From: Gammaproteobacteria bacterium
Lineage (GTDB): Bacteria > Pseudomonadota > Gammaproteobacteria > Steroidobacterales > Steroidobacteraceae
NCBI GenBank assembly: GCA_027459765.1
Contig: DAIDHD010000003.1
Coordinates: forward strand, 157,569-221,568
Direction: 5' to 3'
DNA: 64,000 nucleotides
The translations under genes were made by a program, and so were the position numbers. Position 1 is the stretch's first letter, and every line of letters starts with the position of its first letter. Shown piece by piece: positions 29,240 to 38,572 of the stretch. The notes under the pieces are model-generated. The model was not told the origin of the DNA, searched no databases, and was given only the letters and a program-made list of their open reading frames with translations.

Positions 29240-29537
29240 TACGAGCTCCAGGATGGAATGTCGCTGATCGCGTTGTTCGCCGGAGTCACCCGGCTGGCCA
29301 GTCGCGGCTCGACATAAGGCATTTGCGACTGTGACGCAGTAATAGGTGCCGGGCGCGCGGCCCGCAACATGTCGCCTATTGGCGACCCAAACGGGGCTTG
29401 AAAATTAGGGGAATTGCCGATCGCCGAGCTGCATCCACGCGAGGCCGTCGATGGGGTTCGCAAGGAACTGCATCACGGATCGCACGGTGGCGATCGTGCG
29501 CTCCCACGCACTTTCCTGGGTGGGTACGATCGCGACG
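29240..29537. other. 298-base intergenic region with a perfect palindromic site
   Basis: The gap lies between the DUF1800 gene and the GH9 gene. It is the leader for the DUF1800-DUF1501 pair. It holds GTCGCCTATTGGCGAC at 29371-29386, a palindrome with six-base arms around TATT, which could be an operator. No open frame with convincing composition was found. I compared it by eye with the c-di-GMP (GEMM) riboswitch core and saw no match. Confidence 0.4.
29371..29386. promoter_or_regulatory. Palindromic operator candidate
   Basis: GTCGCC-TATT-GGCGAC, 132 bases upstream of the DUF1800 start, is the most symmetrical short element in this gap. No cognate regulator is encoded beside it and I did not find a second exact copy in the window. 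Confidence 0.3.
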
Positions 29538-31445
29538 TCAGCGCACGAAATTCGACAGCAGTTTCACGTAGCCCGATTGGTAATAGATGCCGGGCTCATT
29601 GACGACGTAGGAGTTCTCGGGCGCATTGCCATTCCAGTCGCGATAGGACTTCTGTGCGGGCTGGCCCGACGGTGGCGCCATCGACGCGGGCACGCCGGCG
29701 GCTCCGGCGTTGGCGACCGGACCTCCGGGGACGTATCCCGGAGCGGGCCCACAAGCCGAGGTCAGCGCGTCACTCCATTTGCTCCCCGGCCAGAACCAGA
29801 CATGGAACAGTTCGTTCACGGAATCCGTCGCACCGTAGGCATACATGTTCGTCAGATACACCTTGCCGAACGGATTGACGCCGTGGAAGTAGTGCAGGAT
29901 CTCCAACGCGCGGTCGCGCAGCCTTGGCGGCTCCGCCGCTGCGGCGCCATACCGGATGGCGTCCATGTTAGAGTTGCCGTAGGCCGCGCGCGGATTGTTG
30001 CTGCCCCAGTGGTATTGCGGTTCATGCATGAAACTTCGATACAAATCATCGCGTGCATCGAAGCCGTAGACGTGATTTCCCGCGGCCACGTCGCGCCGCT
30101 TGTCCTCGATGAGGGTCGCTTGCAGCGCCCTGTCCGCCCCGGCGAGCCCCGTGTAGAAGAGTAGCGCCTCACCCTGCTCGGGGTTGTAACGCGTCCAACC
30201 GAAATCCCGATACGGCCGCGTAGCCTTGTAGTTCGCCTTGATGAAATCGTCGTAGGCGGAATCGCCGGTGATGGCGAACAGATACACCGCCGCGACCACC
30301 GCCTCTCCGTCCTGATCCTCGGCGCTCCAATCCGCCTTCCCGGCATGCACGACTTGGGAATCGCATGCCGTCTGCTTCGCCGGCGCCGATCGATAGTTCC
30401 GCCACGCGGCGGCAGCCCGGCGACGCAGGTCGGCCGCCTCGGCCTCGAGAGCCGGGAAGCGCGCGAATACGAAAGAGGCGTGCGCCAGCATGCCGGCCAG
30501 CGCGATCGTCGAGGAGGTGCAGCTGGGCACGTAGAAGCGCGCGCTCTTGTCGGTGCTCGGAGGACTTGCGGCGGCGTACACGATGCTCCCCACCTTGAGC
30601 GCTGCGCTTCCGTCGTCGAATTGCATCCGCTTGAGCCAATCGGTCTCCCATTTGACCTCATCGAGGAGATCGGGAATTCCGTTGCCGGATTCCGGAATCC
30701 CGAAATCGTCGGTGAACGCCTGAGAATTTTCCTGATACGCGGTGAGCAGCTGATGGACCGGTTGCGCCGCAAAGGTCACGTACTTGTTGGTGTCGCCGGC
30801 ATCGAACCAACCGCCGCTCAGGTTCCGGACCTTGGCGGAATTCGCGCGATCCGTGACGTCGCGTGCGCCGACGTCCTGATCCGGCCTCAGGTAAGCCGGC
30901 TCGTCCGTCCAACAGGATTGCGCCTGCGGCTGGTGTTTTCCGTAGCCGCTGCGCTGATAGAAATACATCCGCACCGCCGCACGAAGTGCGTCGGAGTAGA
31001 CCCGATCGTCGATGCGGAACGTGGGTGAGCGCCGGTTCCTGGCGACGTCGTAGACGAAGTACTTGCCGGGCGCGTCGACGACGGAGAAGTCGAACCACCA
31101 TCCGGCATCGCCCGACGACGCCTCCACGGCGCCACCGCCCCATGCGGACAATTTGCCGGAAAACACCGCGGCTCCGTCATCCGCCCGCCGCACCTGATAT
31201 TCCGCGCCGGGCGCGAACCGATCCTTCGAGTCGTACCCCACGTGCGGATCCCTGACGACCGCGACCTTCGGGTCCCCGGGCCGGTAGCCGAATTGGTCCA
31301 CGAGCAAATGGTGGTCGAAAGGTGTGGCGAGACTGGCGGCGCCGGCGCTCGGGTTCACCGGGCGGTCTTGGGCGCGTGAATCGGAGCTTCCGCAGCCGCA
31401 CGTCCCCAGCACGAGCAATCCCAGCAAGAAACAGCGCGGCAACAT
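29538..31445 (-). CDS. Glycoside hydrolase family 9 lipoprotein (endoglucanase-like)
   Basis: A 635-residue secreted enzyme. The ATG at 31445 opens a lipoprotein signal (FLLGLLVLGTCGC); longer upstream frames overlap nothing family-like. An Ig-like N-terminal domain covers about 45-150 (LLVDQFGYRPGDPKVAVV, GKYFVYDV). The GH9 (alpha/alpha)6 barrel follows, with the nucleophile motif GGWFDAGDTNKYV and the C-terminal acid motif VVNEPGIYYQSGYV. Family 9 cuts beta-1,4-glucans. A plausible job is trimming or releasing the EPS made by this locus, which would suggest beta-1,4-linked glucose in it; degradation of external cellulose is the alternative. It is downstream of the GH-A enzyme on the same strand. 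Confidence 0.87.
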   Translation of the reverse strand: MLPRCFLLGLLVLGTCGCGSSDSRAQDRPVNPSAGAASLATPFDHHLLVDQFGYRPGDPKVAVVRDPHVGYDSKDRFAPGAEYQVRRADDGAAVFSGKLSAWGGGAVEASSGDAGWWFDFSVVDAPGKYFVYDVARNRRSPTFRIDDRVYSDALRAAVRMYFYQRSGYGKHQPQAQSCWTDEPAYLRPDQDVGARDVTDRANSAKVRNLSGGWFDAGDTNKYVTFAAQPVHQLLTAYQENSQAFTDDFGIPESGNGIPDLLDEVKWETDWLKRMQFDDGSAALKVGSIVYAAASPPSTDKSARFYVPSCTSSTIALAGMLAHASFVFARFPALEAEAADLRRRAAAAWRNYRSAPAKQTACDSQVVHAGKADWSAEDQDGEAVVAAVYLFAITGDSAYDDFIKANYKATRPYRDFGWTRYNPEQGEALLFYTGLAGADRALQATLIEDKRRDVAAGNHVYGFDARDDLYRSFMHEPQYHWGSNNPRAAYGNSNMDAIRYGAAAAEPPRLRDRALEILHYFHGVNPFGKVYLTNMYAYGATDSVNELFHVWFWPGSKWSDALTSACGPAPGYVPGGPVANAGAAGVPASMAPPSGQPAQKSYRDWNGNAPENSYVVNEPGIYYQSGYVKLLSNFVR

Positions 31446-31585
31446 CACTGACGGTCCTTCGAGCCACCCGGAGGCGCGAACGCCCGGCCCATGCGGGATC
31501 TTGCGCCCACGCTCGCCGACGACGCAAGCCGGCCGACCGCAGGGACGTTCGCCGGCGAGAGCTCCCTGCCGATACGGCGCCAGAC

Positions 31586-33358
31586 CTACTGCAGGGTGAG
31601 CACCGTCATGCTCCAGGGTGGGAGGGTCACGCTGACCGGCGCCGAGACGCTCCCCAGGGACTGCGAGACCGGTGCGGTCCACGTCCCCTTCTGCGAATCG
31701 TCGTATTGCGCCTTGCCATAGGTCACGGTGCTGGCAGTGAAGGAGGCTCGGGACGTGTTGGCAACCCCGACGGTGACGGTGACGCCGTTGTTCTCATCCA
31801 GGTTGAACAACATCACCGAGTAACCGGAAGCCTGACTCGCGCCGTAGGCGCGCACGTTGGCGAGCGAAGAGTTCACGGAGGTGCTTAGCATGGAGTTGCC
31901 CGGAAGGGCGAATCGGGCCGCGAGCTGTTCCGCATAGCCGCTGGGCAGCACCGTTCCGAACGGAATCGCCTGGGAGCTCGTCGCACAGCCGCCGGCGGAC
32001 CACCCATCCGACACCTGCCCATACGAACCGAAATTCTGCCAACCGTACAGACCCGCGGCCACCGTGGCCGAGTCGCCTCCGCCATTGCACCCGGCGCCGA
32101 TGGCCATGAACCAGGTGTTGACCACGACACCGTCGTTCAACATCTCGCCGAACGCCATGCCGGTGTACAGACCGTTGACGATCGACAGGCTCTGCTTGCC
32201 GGGATTCGTATACACCGAATTGAACTCGCCCATCATGATGGGCGTACTGGCGGACTTGCCCGCGGCGACCAGTTCGCTGCGCAACGTATTGATGGCGGAG
32301 GTCAGCGCCGCAGGAGCTTTGGTCAGCAGATAGCTGTCCGACTCCGCGCCCGGTGCCTGCAGATACTCGTGCAACTCCACGAAATCGAACTGCGCATTCT
32401 TCAGTACGATGTTGTCCCAGCTTGCGTTGTCCTCGACCAGCACACCAATCTTCGCCGTCGGATCCTGAGCCTTCATGAGTTGGTAATAGCCGCCGCTCGT
32501 CGCCGTGCCGACGGCTTTCGCGTAAGTGGTCGGATCGTTCTTGGCGGCGTGCAGGTCATATTCCCACGAACCGTATTCCTCGTTGCCGACGGTCCAATAA
32601 TGCACGTTGTAGCCCTTCGCCACGACGTGCGCCACCCAGGCGGCGGCCTCGCTCGGGTCACCCCCGCCGGTGCAGGCCGCGTTCGAGCCGTAATTGACCG
32701 TGATCGCGACTTCGTCGTTGTTGGGGATCACGACGTCGTTCATGAAGTTGTCGAACGTGCTGTTGGGATTGACGTACGCCCCGCCGCAGGTCGTGTGGTT
32801 GCTCCAATGGTAGAGATCCGACAGAGAACCACCGGGCCAACGAACCACGTGCGACCCGGTCGCAGCCACCGCCGCGGAAATGCCGGGGATGGTCGCGTCG
32901 TACCAGGCACCCATGTTGGAACCGAACTGCGTGGCCACGATCGGTGCGAGCGTCTTCGACGCATCGACGGTCACCTGCCCAACGGTGCCCGCGGTGCCAC
33001 CGGAGCTGGTACCACCGCTCGAGCCGGAGCTGCTACCGGAGCCGGATCCGCCGCTGCTACCGGAGCTCGATCCGCCACTGCTACCGGAGCTGGATCCGCC
33101 GCCCGAGGAGCTCGACCCGGTGGTGCCACTGGAGCCACCACCAGAGCTCGACGAGCTGGAGGAGCTTGACGAGCTCGAGGAGCTGGACGAACTCGATGAG
33201 CCGGATGAGCTAGAGCCTCCGCCCGACCCGGAGCTGCCGGTTGCGGAGGTGGTGGCGGAGGATCCGGTCGACGTCGAATTGCCTGACCCACCTGCCCCGC
33301 AAGCCGACAGAAATCCCGCCGAGGCCAACACCCCTACCAGCAGCATCACCGATCGCAT
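31586..33358 (-). CDS. Secreted clan GH-A glycosidase with poly-Ser linker
   Basis: A 590-residue lipoprotein beginning at the ATG at 33358 (MLLVGVLASAGFLSACGA). A very long Ser/Gly/Thr linker spans about 25-125. The catalytic barrel resembles alpha-L-arabinofuranosidase-type GH-A families (GH51/39/79/30 are all possible): SHVVRWPGGSLSDLYHW, acid/base Glu in YWTVGNEEYGSWEYD and nucleophile Glu in TPIMMGEFNSVYTNP. A C-terminal beta domain ends with LPPWSMTVLTL, as in that group. The exact family and sugar cannot be fixed by eye. With the GH9 gene it forms a pair of cell-attached hydrolases inside the EPS locus. Confidence 0.8.
   Translation of the reverse strand: MRSVMLLVGVLASAGFLSACGAGGSGNSTSTGSSATTSATGSSGSGGGSSSSGSSSSSSSSSSSSSSSSSSSGGGSSGTTGSSSSGGGSSSGSSGGSSSGSSGGSGSGSSSGSSGGTSSGGTAGTVGQVTVDASKTLAPIVATQFGSNMGAWYDATIPGISAAVAATGSHVVRWPGGSLSDLYHWSNHTTCGGAYVNPNSTFDNFMNDVVIPNNDEVAITVNYGSNAACTGGGDPSEAAAWVAHVVAKGYNVHYWTVGNEEYGSWEYDLHAAKNDPTTYAKAVGTATSGGYYQLMKAQDPTAKIGVLVEDNASWDNIVLKNAQFDFVELHEYLQAPGAESDSYLLTKAPAALTSAINTLRSELVAAGKSASTPIMMGEFNSVYTNPGKQSLSIVNGLYTGMAFGEMLNDGVVVNTWFMAIGAGCNGGGDSATVAAGLYGWQNFGSYGQVSDGWSAGGCATSSQAIPFGTVLPSGYAEQLAARFALPGNSMLSTSVNSSLANVRAYGASQASGYSVMLFNLDENNGVTVTVGVANTSRASFTASTVTYGKAQYDDSQKGTWTAPVSQSLGSVSAPVSVTLPPWSMTVLTLQ
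32987..33286 (-). repeat. Poly-Ser/Gly linker of the GH-A lipoprotein
   Basis: About 100 codons of Ser, Gly and Thr, including an unbroken stretch of 19 serines (roughly 33150-33207). It encodes a long flexible tether between the lipid anchor and the enzyme. Mixed AGC and TCG codons limit slippage, but the 12-base near-repeats remain recombination-prone. Confidence 0.75.
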
Positions 33359-33601
33359 AGTTCCTCTCCCGGTTCGAATCCGCGCGCGTGGCGCGGCCAT
33401 TCCCATGGCCACTCACGTGGAACCGCTCACACGCGGATTGAATCCGGGTGGCGATTCGCCATAACACCATGCTGAGGCCGGGCAGGTTCGCGCGGCAAAT
33501 CGTCTCCGAACGGCGACGAGCCACCACTTCGCGGAAGTACGGTAAAGATGCTTCGCACCGGCGGGAGATGGAAAATCGTGCGCCAGATCCGGAAGCAGAG
33601 A

Positions 33602-34654
33602 TCAATTTACGTGATTCGGGTCACGCACCGCCGGAGAGAATTCTGCTGATTCGAACTGTCGAGCCGAGGGTGCGTTCGTAACCGTCCCCTCGAAACCGTG
33701 AACGTAGGCACTGAGATCTACGGCGTAGAGCTGCTCCCAACCCAACCCGCGAATGTGGATGAGACCCCGATCGAAATACGGATAGCGGTGACGACTCTCG
33801 GCATCGTCGACCGTCACCTCGGTGCCGCTCTCCGCGAACAGCCTTTGAAGCTGACCGTCGATCTCCTGCAATTTTCCCCGCTGGTCAAGCGCGTCCCAGA
33901 GCCTCGCCTGCATGGGCGCCCATACCAGATGCAAGGTAAACCCGTACTGGCGACTCAGCGCGCAGAATTCGCGCATGATTGCCTGCGCCTCGGGCCTCAC
34001 GACATCGGATTCCTCGACTTTGCTGGTGAAAAGCGCCTCGTCGATCGAGGAATCCCGGAATTCATCGAGAACGGGCGATGCAGCCGGCGTCTCCGGGGCG
34101 ATCCAGATGTCGTTGCCCGGGCGGCGCAACAGACTGAACAACGGCTCCCAGATCCTGGTGGTCACCGAAAGTGCCGCAGGACGCCACGAATAATCGACGT
34201 ACCCCGGATAATTGCTCCGTAGGAACGCCTTCTCGTCCGGACGGGTGAATACGCTCCCGACGTAATATTCGAACATCGACTTGTCCATCGGATACGTGAA
34301 AACGCCGCGCGAGGCCGCAATCACGACGTGTCGGGGCCGGTGGCCGCTCTCGAGATAGCGTTTCAGCAGGAACAACGAACTGGGCAATCCCGCGAATGCA
34401 TGGGTCGTCAGGTCTGCCACCTCACCGGGCTCCCCGATGCGATATTTGTGCGCAACGTTGTGGGTCACGCTGTCACCCAACAGGACTACGGGGTAGGACC
34501 GCCCGTCGTGCAGAACCGCATTGGCCAGATCGTCCACGTTGTGCCGATGCAGCGTAACTCCACCCAACGCAGCCGCAAGCGCCTCCGCAATCAACGCCAG
34601 AAACAACGCCGAAAGGGGCAATCGTTGCAGGAAGAATCTGGTCCAGGGGGACAC
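33602..34654 (-). CDS. Membrane-anchored SGNH-like protein (DltD/AlgX-like partner of MBOAT)
   Basis: A 350-residue protein. It starts with GTG at 34654, ten bases after GGAG. One N-terminal membrane helix (LPLSALFLALIAEALAAAL) anchors a periplasmic domain. The SGNH block I is YPVVLLGDSVTHN, and the C-terminal catalytic pair may be Asp and His in FDRGLIHIRGLG. Such proteins pair with MBOAT acyltransferases and handle the acyl group on the periplasmic side. It is 23 bases downstream of the MBOAT gene. A paralogue with the same partners is at 41.2 kb. Confidence 0.78.
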   Translation of the reverse strand: MSPWTRFFLQRLPLSALFLALIAEALAAALGGVTLHRHNVDDLANAVLHDGRSYPVVLLGDSVTHNVAHKYRIGEPGEVADLTTHAFAGLPSSLFLLKRYLESGHRPRHVVIAASRGVFTYPMDKSMFEYYVGSVFTRPDEKAFLRSNYPGYVDYSWRPAALSVTTRIWEPLFSLLRRPGNDIWIAPETPAASPVLDEFRDSSIDEALFTSKVEESDVVRPEAQAIMREFCALSRQYGFTLHLVWAPMQARLWDALDQRGKLQEIDGQLQRLFAESGTEVTVDDAESRHRYPYFDRGLIHIRGLGWEQLYAVDLSAYVHGFEGTVTNAPSARQFESAEFSPAVRDPNHVN

Positions 34655-34677
34655 GGCGGCGGTCTCCGTCAGTCAGG

Positions 34678-36165
34678 TCAGAATTGGAAATATAGGAACG
34701 TTCTCGGCTCGCCGAGCCAACCCAATGAGAGCCAGAGCATGCCCGCGCATACCATGGCGGTGCGATAGGAGGGTTTGATTGCGCCGGGATTCGCGACCGG
34801 ATTCGGCAAGAGAAGCGACAGCGGACCGAGCAATACCAGCAACGAGACGAAGTGAGCGGTGAAATTCGCCGCTTGAAAGACGTCGAAGAAGGTCACCGGG
34901 AGCCCGAGCGTACGCGCAATCCCGTCGGCCCAGAGCGGCAGGACCAACGCCCGATCCGGCATGAACATCGACTTCAGGATGGCGTGCGCCTGCGCAAGAC
35001 TGTCGGACCTGAAGTAGACCAACGTCACCAGGATGTTCAGCATCGTCAACAGCCAACCCAGCGGTTTCGGCAACGTCGGCATTTTCGCCTCCCGCCAGCC
35101 ATGATTGATGAGCAAGCCGATGCCGTTGACCAGGCCGAAGACGATGAACGTCCAACCCGCACCGTGCCACAGCCCGGAAGCGAGGAACGTAATGAACGTG
35201 GGCAAGGCAATACAAAGCGCGAAGGCCGTCACCGGCCGAATCTGGCGATCCGCGACGAACCGGTGCGCCGCCAAGGCGAGGGGCGAGTAGCAATACATCG
35301 TGAAGAAGCGCGTCATCGTGATGTGCCAGCGCTTCCAATACTCGATCATGCTGGTGGCGGCGAAGGGGATGTTGAAGTTGAAGGGCAGAACGAACCCGAA
35401 CATCAACCCGAGACCCACCGCCATGTCCGAGTACCCGGAGAAATCGAAGTACAATTGCAACGCGTAGCCGATCGCAGCGCTCCACGCCTCCAGGAACTGC
35501 AGGTGCAGAGGCCATTGGAACGCAGTGTCTACGAACTTGGCGAGGCTGTCCGCCAGGGCGACCTTTTTGAAAAGACCGTAGCAGAACAGCGCGAATCCGG
35601 GACCAAAGCTCGCGGCATTGATGATCCGCCCCGACGCCACTTCGCTCAGCTGACGGCCCATCTCCCGATGCAACACGATTGGGCCCGCGATCAGCTGTGG
35701 GAAGAACATCACGAACAGCATGTACTGCGGAAGCGGCGGAACATCCTCCTCGCCGTCAGATACATCCGTCAGATAGGTGATCTGCTGGAAGGTATGGAAC
35801 GATATGCCGAGAGGGACGAATAGAGCCGCAAGGTGGAATTGCACCCCGGTGATGACGCCGAGATTCTCGAGAAAGAAATTGCGGTATTTGAAGTAACCGA
35901 GCAGCAGGAGATTGAAGGCGATTCCGACCCACAGCAGGGTGCGGCTCTGAGTTCGGCTCAGGCCCCGCGCGAAGGCGTAATTCACCAGGATCTGCGACAG
36001 CAGCAGCGCGAGATACTTGACGCTCCAGTAGCCGTAGAAGACTGTCGACGCGACGAGCAGGAACCAGATGCCGTAACGCCCGCCGGCGAATCGCCTTATC
36101 GAATGAAACAGGAGGAGCGAGATGGGCAGGAAAGCGAATACGAAAACCGGATCCGTAAAGAGCAT
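34678..36165 (-). CDS. MBOAT family O-acyltransferase (AlgI/DltB-like)
   Basis: A 495-residue polytopic membrane protein, starting LFTDPVFVFAFLPISLLLFH like AlgI/PatA. About ten helices are visible. The conserved MBOAT region contains FDFSGYSDMAVGLGLMFG, FWRRWH-like EYWKRWHITMTRF and the catalytic His in ASGLWHGAGWTF. It should move an acyl group from a cytoplasmic donor to a periplasmic acceptor, here most likely the EPS or its lipid-linked unit. Its ATG directly abuts the stop of the ACP gene, so the carrier is the likely donor, as DltC is for DltB. Confidence 0.92.
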   Translation of the reverse strand: MLFTDPVFVFAFLPISLLLFHSIRRFAGGRYGIWFLLVASTVFYGYWSVKYLALLLSQILVNYAFARGLSRTQSRTLLWVGIAFNLLLLGYFKYRNFFLENLGVITGVQFHLAALFVPLGISFHTFQQITYLTDVSDGEEDVPPLPQYMLFVMFFPQLIAGPIVLHREMGRQLSEVASGRIINAASFGPGFALFCYGLFKKVALADSLAKFVDTAFQWPLHLQFLEAWSAAIGYALQLYFDFSGYSDMAVGLGLMFGFVLPFNFNIPFAATSMIEYWKRWHITMTRFFTMYCYSPLALAAHRFVADRQIRPVTAFALCIALPTFITFLASGLWHGAGWTFIVFGLVNGIGLLINHGWREAKMPTLPKPLGWLLTMLNILVTLVYFRSDSLAQAHAILKSMFMPDRALVLPLWADGIARTLGLPVTFFDVFQAANFTAHFVSLLVLLGPLSLLLPNPVANPGAIKPSYRTAMVCAGMLWLSLGWLGEPRTFLYFQF

Positions 36166-36447
36166 TCATGTGCCTCTATCGGATTTGCGCGAACTCTTAT
36201 TGACGGCCGCGAACAGATGGCTCGTCATCTCGCCGACGTTGCCGAGTCCGTTGATGTCGCGGGCCCGCAGGCGCACGTTGAGCCTTTTCTCGCAGGCCAG
36301 GATGATCTTGATCTGCTGAAGGCTGTCCCAGCCGGGGATGTCGGCCGCCGTCGTCGTGTCGGTCAGCACCAGGGAGTCGTTGCCGAAGACCGTGCGAAAG
36401 ATGTCCTGCAGGATGCCTTGCACTTCGCCGCGCGTCAGTTCACTCAT
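36166..36447 (-). CDS. Acyl carrier protein of the minus-strand acylation module
   Basis: A 93-residue carrier protein. The phosphopantetheine attachment serine is in DIPGWDSLQQIKI near residue 43. Hydrophobic spacing of four helices fits the ACP fold, with a basic tail (SSRKSDRG). The ATG at 36447 shares one base with the stop of the FkbH gene (TAATG), and its own stop abuts the MBOAT start. It probably carries the acyl group made by FkbH to the MBOAT protein. Confidence 0.9.
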   Translation of the reverse strand: MSELTRGEVQGILQDIFRTVFGNDSLVLTDTTTAADIPGWDSLQQIKIILACEKRLNVRLRARDINGLGNVGEMTSHLFAAVNKSSRKSDRGT

Positions 36448-38246
36448 TATTTCAACCGCCTGTCGATGATGGTCATGTAATGTGGTTGCGGATCCGCGCC
36501 TTCGGCGGAGCGCCGCCACGGCGCGGATTCACCGGTACTCTCGAAGCCGAGTTGGCGAAGGATCGGCGGGAGGATGACGTTCTTCTCGGTGGGCGTATGC
36601 ACGCATTCGATCATCGTGCAACCGTGGGAGCGTGCGTTCGTCCGAAGAGTCTCCAGCATCACGTTCTCGAGTCGCCGCCCGAAGACGCGACAGCTCATGA
36701 CCCAATTGGCGACCCGTAGGATGCCGTTTCCCGGTACCGTCACCGCGATGGCGACGATGCCGTAATCCTGCAGGCGATCCGCCAGCCGAATCGCCACCAC
36801 GTCGCGCGCACCGGCGAGTATTTCCGCCTCGGAGAAGATGGACAGATTCAGCTTGAATTGATTGGTTTTTCGGATGAGCTGAACTATCCGATCGACCGTA
36901 CTGGCATCGACCGCCTCGACATGCGCCACTGGCTGCAATCCGCTGAGAAATCGATCCATGTCCGTCCCGGACTCGGCGGACGCCTCCTGCAGGGCTGCGA
37001 TGGTGCGATAGGAGGCACCACGCCCGAGATCCTCACGCGTCAACGCGCGCAGAGGAAACGCCTTGGCGGAATCCAGCGCATGGACATAATGTGCCGGATC
37101 CTCCGGCATCTCAACGACCATCACCTCAGGCAACTCCGAGCGGACGAGACTTCGTTCGACCGGGTTGTCATCGACGAAAACCAGGCTGTCCAGGCCGAGA
37201 TTGAGGGTGCGCGCGATGTGGCGCAAATTCGATGCCTTGTCCTCGAAATTCGCCACGAAACAGGCGATGTCCTCCTCCTTGAGAACCATGCCCGAATGCT
37301 CCCGGAACGGTGCTCGCGCCACCTCCTCGCGATTCTTGGAGCAAACCGCCAAGATGACCCCGCGGCCGGCGAGCTGGCGAACGTATTTCTGGAAATTCGC
37401 GAATGCCTCGCCATCTGCGGTTTCCTGGCCGAGTTCGATGCCTTGCAGACCATCGTCTCCGACGACACCGCCCCACAGGGTATTGTCGAGATCCAGCACC
37501 AACACCTTCCTGGCACGTCCCAGTAGACCGGCGAGTGCCGCAACCAGGGTGTGTGCGATCTCCGGCAGTGCATCCATGGAGTACGGCTGTTTGCACAGAT
37601 GATAGAGACGCTGGTCCAACCATTTCGCCGCGCCTACCCGGAATTGAAGCGCCTCGGCATCGACGATCGCCGTGGTCGCCGGCAGGCGGGAAGCGAGTTG
37701 CTGGTTGATCGATCTGACGTGCCAGCCTAGGCCACCGGGCGCAAGGCCGTCCTGCTCGTCCAGGATTCGGTGCGGCGGCATGTCGAACCCCATGACCACC
37801 GTCGGAACGCGGCTGCGCTCGATGAGCGATATCCAAAAATCGGCCTCGCGTTGCACCAATGCACGCGCCTCCTCGGCGGTCGACCCGATTGGCGGCGGAA
37901 ACTGGATGTCGCGGTGATCGAGGATCAGAAAGCAGGCGTCACAGTTCTCGGGGCCGAGATCGACATCGCCAAGCAGACCCCGCACCAGTCCACCGTATTG
38001 ACCGGCATTGACGGAAGCTCCAAAACCGCTGCGCAAAAGCATCAGCTTCAGGTGGTCCGCCAGATAATCCGTGGTGACATTGCCGAGCACGCGTACCCGA
38101 AGCGGCTTCAATCCGTCCACCGCCAAGAGATCCATTCGCTTGAGGGCCGCTACGATCGGGTCGACTTCCCCCTCATGAGCGCCCGGCACTCGCAGTCCCA
38201 GCGCAGCTTGAATCCACTTGTTCAATTCCGAGGAACCCGTCGCCAT
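36447..38246 (-). CDS. FkbH-like HAD-superfamily enzyme (glyceryl-ACP-forming type)
   Basis: A 599-residue FkbH-family protein. The N-terminal part resembles an SGNH-like domain (VRVLGNVTTDYLADHLKLML). The HAD core begins near 250 with LVLDLDNTLWGGVVGDDG, with the two catalytic Asp, then VILAVCSKN and LVFVDDNPVERSLV. A C-terminal GNAT-like domain holds IRKTNQFKLN and WVMSCRVFGRRLE. Characterised FkbH relatives take glyceryl from 1,3-bisphosphoglycerate, dephosphorylate it and load it on an ACP. The ATG at 38246 is preferred, with AGG eight bases before; a GTG at 38255 is the alternative. It is the first gene of the FkbH-ACP-MBOAT-SGNH operon. Confidence 0.9.
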   Translation of the reverse strand: MATGSSELNKWIQAALGLRVPGAHEGEVDPIVAALKRMDLLAVDGLKPLRVRVLGNVTTDYLADHLKLMLLRSGFGASVNAGQYGGLVRGLLGDVDLGPENCDACFLILDHRDIQFPPPIGSTAEEARALVQREADFWISLIERSRVPTVVMGFDMPPHRILDEQDGLAPGGLGWHVRSINQQLASRLPATTAIVDAEALQFRVGAAKWLDQRLYHLCKQPYSMDALPEIAHTLVAALAGLLGRARKVLVLDLDNTLWGGVVGDDGLQGIELGQETADGEAFANFQKYVRQLAGRGVILAVCSKNREEVARAPFREHSGMVLKEEDIACFVANFEDKASNLRHIARTLNLGLDSLVFVDDNPVERSLVRSELPEVMVVEMPEDPAHYVHALDSAKAFPLRALTREDLGRGASYRTIAALQEASAESGTDMDRFLSGLQPVAHVEAVDASTVDRIVQLIRKTNQFKLNLSIFSEAEILAGARDVVAIRLADRLQDYGIVAIAVTVPGNGILRVANWVMSCRVFGRRLENVMLETLRTNARSHGCTMIECVHTPTEKNVILPPILRQLGFESTGESAPWRRSAEGADPQPHYMTIIDRRLK

Positions 38247-38572
38247 GCCGTACACCTGAGAGACGCCGCAACACCATGCAAGTAGTTTCTGCCATTATTG
38301 TGAAGGGTGGAGGACACGCGAGCCCTCGTCCCCGATCCCGAGAACGCCCAGGACAGGCGCCGCTCCGAGTCGACACCCCGTGCTACTCAAGAAACAATCG
38401 CCGACGCAATGATGCATGGAATGGAAGCGATTGTCGGATTTAACAGCGTTGCCGTGCCCGTGGCACCGGCCTGCAATGAAGAATCGGGCGCAATACTAGG
38501 GAATCGACGGCAGATTGTCTATGACCCCGTAGGTGCCGCACGACCACAATTCGTCAAGGTCACCAATATCTT
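38247..38572. promoter_or_regulatory. Divergent control region between the FkbH module and the acyltransferase/polymerase operon
   Basis: A 326-base gap between divergent operons with lower GC than its surroundings. On the plus strand TTGCCG at about 38450 and TGCAAT 17 bases later form a weak promoter candidate. On the minus strand AT-rich sequence (ACAATAATGG) near 38300 could carry the -10 of the FkbH operon. A plus-strand frame of 108 codons crosses the gap but overlaps the acyltransferase and has no recognisable features, so I do not call it a gene. Confidence 0.35.

Noticed and set aside
29240-29537. c-di-GMP riboswitch upstream of the DUF1800 gene
   Set aside because: Neither strand shows the conserved GEMM core sequences; only a simple palindrome stands out.
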